In this document: piece after piece, positions 60,294 through 64,000 of the stretch
Numbering within the stretch: the stretch's first letter is position 1
Layout: every line of letters starts with the position of its first letter
Assembly (NCBI GenBank): GCA_035573855.1
Contig: DATLZU010000021.1
Coordinates: 124,001 to 188,000 of the forward strand
DNA length: 64,000 bases
Direction of reading: 5' to 3'
Source: DATLZU01 sp035573855
Lineage (GTDB): Bacteria > Nitrospirota > Nitrospiria > Nitrospirales > Nitrospiraceae
Translations under genes and position numbers: made by a program
Notes under the pieces: generated by a model
Told to the model about the DNA's origin: nothing
Database searches by the model: none
The model's input: only the letters and a program-made list of their open reading frames with translations

Positions 60294-61831
60294 GAGAAAC
60301 GATGCGGCCTCCAATCTGGCGGGTCCTCGCTGCTGGTCTGGTCGGGGGGGTGCTGGGGACGACCTCCGCTGCCTTGGCGGCGGAGGAGGCAAAGGCCGGT
60401 TTGACGCCGCTGGTGGCAGCAGTCCATGTGCACAGCACGGCGAGCACCGGCTCGTTGAGCCTGGACGCCTTGGCCGAGCGGGCAGAACGCCTGGGGCTGG
60501 ATGTGGTGATCCTCACCGACAACTTCGCGCTGGAATACGAATACGGCCTCTCTCCCGTGGACGGTGTCCTGAAACGAACGGTCGGCTTGCCCTCCGTGCT
60601 CCGGTACGGTCTCGCGCGCTATCTGAATGAGATTGCGGCGGTCCAGGCCCGCCATCCCAGGGTCCTGCTGATCCCCGGCGTCGAAGTCGCGCCGCATTAT
60701 TATTGGACCGGATCGCTATGGCGTGGCGATCTGACGATGCACGATGCGCAGAAGAATCTTCTCGTCATCGGGCTCGCCGATCCCCAGGGGTATGCGACGC
60801 TCCCTGCAATCGGCAATCCGGCGTCCTATCACTACGACGAGCGGACGGCGCTCAGTCTGGCGCCGGCGGTTCTCTTCGTCCCCGCTGTGTGGTTGTGGCG
60901 CGGCCGCTTGTCCGTCGCAGGCCGCCGCGGTCGGCCTGCCTGCGGATGGACGGTCCGCCGGACCTGGGCGTTGCTCCTGACCGGCGCGGCGCTTCTGCTC
61001 CTGGTCAACGCCTGGCCGTTCAGTCGGCCGGCTTTCAGCGCGTACGACGCGCGGCTCGGCTATCGGCCCTATCAAGCCTTGATCGATGCGGTGAACGAGC
61101 GGGGCGGGCTGATATTCTGGTCCATGCCGGAGGCGCGGGACTTCCGTACCTTTTCGTTCGGCTGGTTGGGGAAAGTGATCATCCAAACGGATCCCCATCC
61201 GGAAGCCTTGATGCTCACGCAGGGTTATGCCGGCTTCGGCGGGCTCTATCAAGAAGCCCGTACGGTAACCGATCCCGGCGGATTGTGGGACCAACTCATC
61301 CATCTCTATGCAAGCGGACAGCGAACCACCCCGCCTGCGCTAGTCGGCGAGATCGCCTTCCACGGGCCGGATCATGCGGGAAAGGAACTGGATCAGGTGG
61401 CGACGGTGCTTTGGGTTAGCGAGCGGACCGTCGCCGGCGTGCTGGACGCGCTGCGGCGCGGGCGATCGTATGCGGTAGAGCGGTACCGGAAGGAATTCGG
61501 ATATCGGCTCGACGACTTCCGCGTGGAGGTTCAAGGCGGCGTGCGGACGGCCGGGCCAGGCGAGATCCTTGATCCCGAAGGAGCGCGAGACGTCGTGGTG
61601 CGCCTGTCCGTGTCGGCGACCGATCACGGGAGGCACCCTCTGACGGCCAGAATCGTTCGATCGGGTCAGGTCGTCGCGCGCATGGAAGGCTGGACACCGT
61701 TCGCGTACGCGTTCGTCGATGCGACAGCGCCGGCCGGGACTTGGCTGGCCTATCGGGTCCAAGTGGTGGGGGAAGGAGAAATTTTGAGCAATCCGGTGTA
61801 CGTCGGACCGCTGCCGAAAGAGAAGCTGTGA
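60290..61831 (+). CDS. Membrane-embedded PHP-like protein with altered metal ligands
   Basis: A 513-residue protein. A signal-type helix (about 10-30) is followed by a PHP-like start AAVHVHSTASTGSLSLDALA (H-x-H kept), VVILTDNFALEYEYG (the usual DH is DN) and IPGVEVAPHYYW. Two membrane helices at about 185-200 and 220-240 interrupt the domain, which resumes with GGLIFWSMPEARDF, where PHP phosphoesterases normally have a His in the AHP turn. RRGRSYAVERY and a C-terminal beta domain follow. Two or more metal ligands are changed, so it may bind without hydrolysing. It lies in the glycosyltransferase run. Confidence 0.75.
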   Translation: MRETMRPPIWRVLAAGLVGGVLGTTSAALAAEEAKAGLTPLVAAVHVHSTASTGSLSLDALAERAERLGLDVVILTDNFALEYEYGLSPVDGVLKRTVGLPSVLRYGLARYLNEIAAVQARHPRVLLIPGVEVAPHYYWTGSLWRGDLTMHDAQKNLLVIGLADPQGYATLPAIGNPASYHYDERTALSLAPAVLFVPAVWLWRGRLSVAGRRGRPACGWTVRRTWALLLTGAALLLLVNAWPFSRPAFSAYDARLGYRPYQALIDAVNERGGLIFWSMPEARDFRTFSFGWLGKVIIQTDPHPEALMLTQGYAGFGGLYQEARTVTDPGGLWDQLIHLYASGQRTTPPALVGEIAFHGPDHAGKELDQVATVLWVSERTVAGVLDALRRGRSYAVERYRKEFGYRLDDFRVEVQGGVRTAGPGEILDPEGARDVVVRLSVSATDHGRHPLTARIVRSGQVVARMEGWTPFAYAFVDATAPAGTWLAYRVQVVGEGEILSNPVYVGPLPKEKL

Positions 61832-61841
61832 GTCGGTATGT

Positions 61842-61922
61842 TTGGTTCGTCTGGTCGGTCTGGTTGTGAAATGTGAACCGGATCAGCCAACTAGGCCAAA
61901 CAAACCAGATAAACCAGATGAA
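61842..61922. repeat. TCTGGT-rich intergenic inverted repeat
   Basis: The spacer between the PHP-like and WbqC genes is built of TTTGGTTCGTCTGGTCGGTCTGGTT (about 61848-61865) and, facing it, CCAAACAAACCAGATAAACCAGATGAAC at its right end. The two sides are imperfect complements over about 25 bases. No T-run follows, so termination is uncertain. Confidence 0.5.
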
Positions 61923-61927
61923 CGAAG

Positions 61928-62665
61928 ATGCGTGTCGCCATTCATCAGCCGCAGTTTCTGCCCTGGTCAGGGTATCTGGACAAGATCGACCAAGCCGATG
62001 TCTTCGTGGCGTTGGACACCGTCCAATTTAAAAAGAACGAATGGCAGAACCGGAACCGGATCCGGACCGCCGACGGCTGGCAGTGGCTCACGGTACCGGT
62101 GCGGCACCGCTTCGGCCAGCGCATGGCAGAGGTGCGGATCGACCAGACGAGCCGCTGGCGGGATCGGCATCTGCGGGCGCTGGCCATCCATTACGCGAAG
62201 GCGCCATATCGCGAGCGATACTGGGATGAACTGTGCGCGCTCTACCGGCAGCCGTGGGAACGTCTGGTGGATCTCAACCTCGCGGTCGTGCGATGGCTCC
62301 TGCAGGTCTTCGGCATTACGACGCCGATTCGATTGGCGTCGGAATGGTCGCTGCGCGAGGAGCCGACCGATCGCCTAATCGACATTTGTCGGACGGTCGG
62401 CGCCACACAGTATTTGTGCGGGCCCGGCGCCGACGCCTATCTGGACCGGGCGCGCTTTGAGGCATCCGGCATCGAGCTGGAGATGCAGCGATTTCGGCAT
62501 CCGATCTACCGGCAGTGCTACGAACCGTTCATTCCCAGCCTGTCGGCAATCGATTTGCTGTTCGCATGCGGAGACGGGGCGCTCGCACACTTGCGGGCGG
62601 CCAGAAGCCTGTCCGACGAGGCCTCTCCGCTGGCGCGACAGGTGGCAGAGAGGAAGCTAAGATGA
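61928..62665 (+). CDS. WbqC family protein
   Basis: A 245-residue WbqC-like protein: AIHQPQFLPWSGYLDKIDQADVFVALDTVQF, N-x-W-x-NRNRI, LT-V-P-V and GADAYLD. The family occurs in O-antigen and capsule loci and is proposed to modify or transfer on amino sugars, but its reaction is not established. It is followed with four-base overlap by a PIG-L deacetylase and then a DegT aminotransferase, which suggests a coordinated amino-sugar step. Confidence 0.9.
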   Translation: MRVAIHQPQFLPWSGYLDKIDQADVFVALDTVQFKKNEWQNRNRIRTADGWQWLTVPVRHRFGQRMAEVRIDQTSRWRDRHLRALAIHYAKAPYRERYWDELCALYRQPWERLVDLNLAVVRWLLQVFGITTPIRLASEWSLREEPTDRLIDICRTVGATQYLCGPGADAYLDRARFEASGIELEMQRFRHPIYRQCYEPFIPSLSAIDLLFACGDGALAHLRAARSLSDEASPLARQVAERKLR

Positions 62666-63324
62666 AGCGAGCGGCGAAGCTGACGGCCAACGGCAGGCCT
62701 CCGATGCGTATTTTGGCGCTGGGCGCCCACCCGGACGACATCGAAGCCGGATGCGGTGGCGCGTTGATCAAATACGCCCAAAACGGGCATCGCATTTTTC
62801 TGATGGTGATGACGCTGGGCGAGCAGGGAGCGCCGGCCAGGGTCAGGAAGCGCGAGCAGGAGGAGGCGGCGAAACGGCTGCGCGCCGAAAAGCTCTATTG
62901 GGGCGGCTACCCGGACACCCAGGTGCCCATGGGCCGCGACCTGATCCAGAAGGTCGAAGAAGTGGTAAGGGAAGTGGATCCCCACTTCATCTTCGTCCAC
63001 TATCATGACGACACGCATCAGGATCACCGCCATCTGGCGATCAGCACGATCACGGCGACGCGCTATACCAAGAATGTGCTGTTTTACGAAGGGCCGACGA
63101 CGCAAAATTTCGCTCCGACGGTCTTCGTGGACATTGACCAGGTACTGGAGGAGAAAATCGCGGCGATCGAGGCGCATGCGTCCCAAGTGAAGAAAACCAA
63201 CATCGAAGGGTTGAGCATCGTGGATATCATTCGGTCGTCCTCCCACTTCCGAGGCATTCAAGGACGAGTGAGGAACGCCGAGGGATTTTTGCCGCTCCGG
63301 TTGTTCATCAATATCGAAGCATGA
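62662..63324 (+). CDS. PIG-L family deacetylase
   Basis: A 220-residue LmbE-like deacetylase starting at ATG 62662 (ATGA overlap). The zinc motif is ILALGAHPDDIEAGCGG (His, Asp, Asp), with YPDTQVPMG and the HYHDDTHQDHRHL region. These enzymes remove N-acetyl groups from sugars such as GlcNAc conjugates. The first 14 residues before MRILALG are variable. It sits between wbqC and the aminotransferase. Confidence 0.9.
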   Translation: MKRAAKLTANGRPPMRILALGAHPDDIEAGCGGALIKYAQNGHRIFLMVMTLGEQGAPARVRKREQEEAAKRLRAEKLYWGGYPDTQVPMGRDLIQKVEEVVREVDPHFIFVHYHDDTHQDHRHLAISTITATRYTKNVLFYEGPTTQNFAPTVFVDIDQVLEEKIAAIEAHASQVKKTNIEGLSIVDIIRSSSHFRGIQGRVRNAEGFLPLRLFINIEA

Positions 63325-64000
63325 CCGTGGTCTCGACAAGCATTCCCCATTCCAGGCCATTTCTGGGCGAAGAAGAACGGGCGGCGGCCGACGAGGTGCT
63401 GCGCACAGGTCAGCTGGCGCAAGGCCCCTGCGTCGAACGGTTCGAGTCCGGTCTCGCGGCGTGGCTGGGGGTACGAGGCGGCGTGGCTGTCAGCTCGGGG
63501 ACGGTCGCGTTGGAACTGGCGCTGACGGCCGTCGGGGTCGCCCCCGGCGATGAGGTGATCATTCCGAGCTATGTCTGCGCCGCCGTCTGGCTGGCCGTGC
63601 AGCGGATCGGCGCGCTGCCGCGGTTGGTGGACATCGATCTGGACACGTTCAATCTCGATCCGGAAGCGGCGGCACGGGCGGTGACCGCGAGAACCCGGGC
63701 GATCATCGTGCCGCACCTGTTCGGGTTGCCGGCGGATCTGACACGGTTACAGGCGCTCGGGATCCCGTTGATCGAGGATTGTGCGCAGACGCTGGGCGCG
63801 CTCGAATCCGGTCGGCCGGTCGCCACGGTCGGAGTTGCGGCGATCTGCTCGTTCTACGCGACGAAATTGCTGTGTACGGGCGAAGGCGGGATGGTAGTGT
63901 CGAACGATGGCGCGTTGCTGGAACACGTGCGGTCGCTCCGCCAGTATGACGACGGGCCCACGTTGAATCCCTCGTCGTCCAACCGCAAACTGACCGATCT
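63321..64000 (+). CDS. DegT/DnrJ/EryC1/StrS aminotransferase, 5-prime part
   Basis: The first 226 codons are present and the window ends inside the gene. It starts at ATG 63321, overlapping the deacetylase stop by four bases. PLP-enzyme motifs include VAVSSGTVALELAL, PSYVCAAVWLAV, EDCAQTLGA and the cofactor lysine in SFYATKLLCTGEGGM. Such enzymes add an amino group to a nucleotide-linked keto sugar for the polysaccharide. The substrate remains open. Confidence 0.9.
   Translation, partial: MTVVSTSIPHSRPFLGEEERAAADEVLRTGQLAQGPCVERFESGLAAWLGVRGGVAVSSGTVALELALTAVGVAPGDEVIIPSYVCAAVWLAVQRIGALPRLVDIDLDTFNLDPEAAARAVTARTRAIIVPHLFGLPADLTRLQALGIPLIEDCAQTLGALESGRPVATVGVAAICSFYATKLLCTGEGGMVVSNDGALLEHVRSLRQYDDGPTLNPSSSNRKLTD

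Overview
The window is about 60% GC, gene dense and almost entirely chromosomal housekeeping plus one large surface-polysaccharide locus. Gene content and order point to a Nitrospira-like bacterium of the phylum Nitrospirota: a CcsA-hemA-hemC-cobA/hemD-hemB tetrapyrrole cluster, stand-alone CBS-domain pairs, tandem DUF151 nucleases, an mlaEFD set with repeat-bearing MlaD, and a long exopolysaccharide operon. This taxonomic call is inference from protein style; the window contains no rRNA.

Region 1 (1-7.1 kb) holds the tail of a PhzF-like protein, a zinc-type dehydrogenase, a CBS protein, MoaB, a thioredoxin-like 2Fe-2S ferredoxin, a gamma-glutamylcyclotransferase-like protein, a Rieske ferredoxin, an HNH endonuclease, a detached CycH/CcmI C-terminal-like lipoprotein, the siroheme dehydrogenase/chelatase and a thiamine-binding MTH1187 protein. 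Two intergenic spacers carry a related inverted-repeat sequence. At 7119-7952 lies a decayed IS1595-family insertion sequence with both terminal inverted repeats and an 8-bp target duplication still readable.

Region 2 (8.3-20 kb, mostly minus strand) is a core housekeeping block. In transcription order it runs YggX-like protein, two tandem DUF151 bifunctional nucleases, rplM-rpsI (with terminator), argC-argJ, rpsB-tsf-pyrH-frr-alr, then the lipid-transport set mlaE-mlaF-mlaD with its own promoter. A tRNA-Leu(CAA) and a strongly expressed-looking monocistronic exported protein of unknown function follow on the plus strand.

Region 3 (21.4-39.1 kb, plus strand apart from the minus-strand rsmI-like gene at 21758-22477) opens with a TusA-like protein and rsmI. 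It continues as a tetrapyrrole run (ccsA/hemX-like, hemA, zinc-ribbon membrane protein, hemC, cobA-hemD fusion, CBS protein, hemB) into ribF, tilS, hpt, ftsH, folP, glmM and comEC. Together with the siroheme gene at 6.0 kb this encodes most steps from glutamyl-tRNA to siroheme, which fits an organism rich in cytochromes and nitrite/sulfite-type enzymes.

Region 4 (39.4-64 kb, plus strand and running off the end) begins with a ribbon-helix-helix regulator preceded by a perfect palindrome and a degenerate HD-GYP protein. It then becomes a Wza/Wzc/Wzy/Wzx-type polysaccharide locus: outer-membrane export lipoprotein, chain-length regulator with tyrosine-kinase-like ATPase, polymerase/ligase, flippase, eight glycosyltransferases, three methyltransferases, an AsnB amidotransferase, a small membrane protein, a membrane-embedded PHP-like protein with altered metal ligands, and a WbqC / PIG-L deacetylase / DegT aminotransferase cassette. 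Most of the genes overlap by 4 bases or abut, and I see no internal terminator, so it is probably one translationally coupled transcript. No CRISPR array, prophage or intact mobile element was seen.
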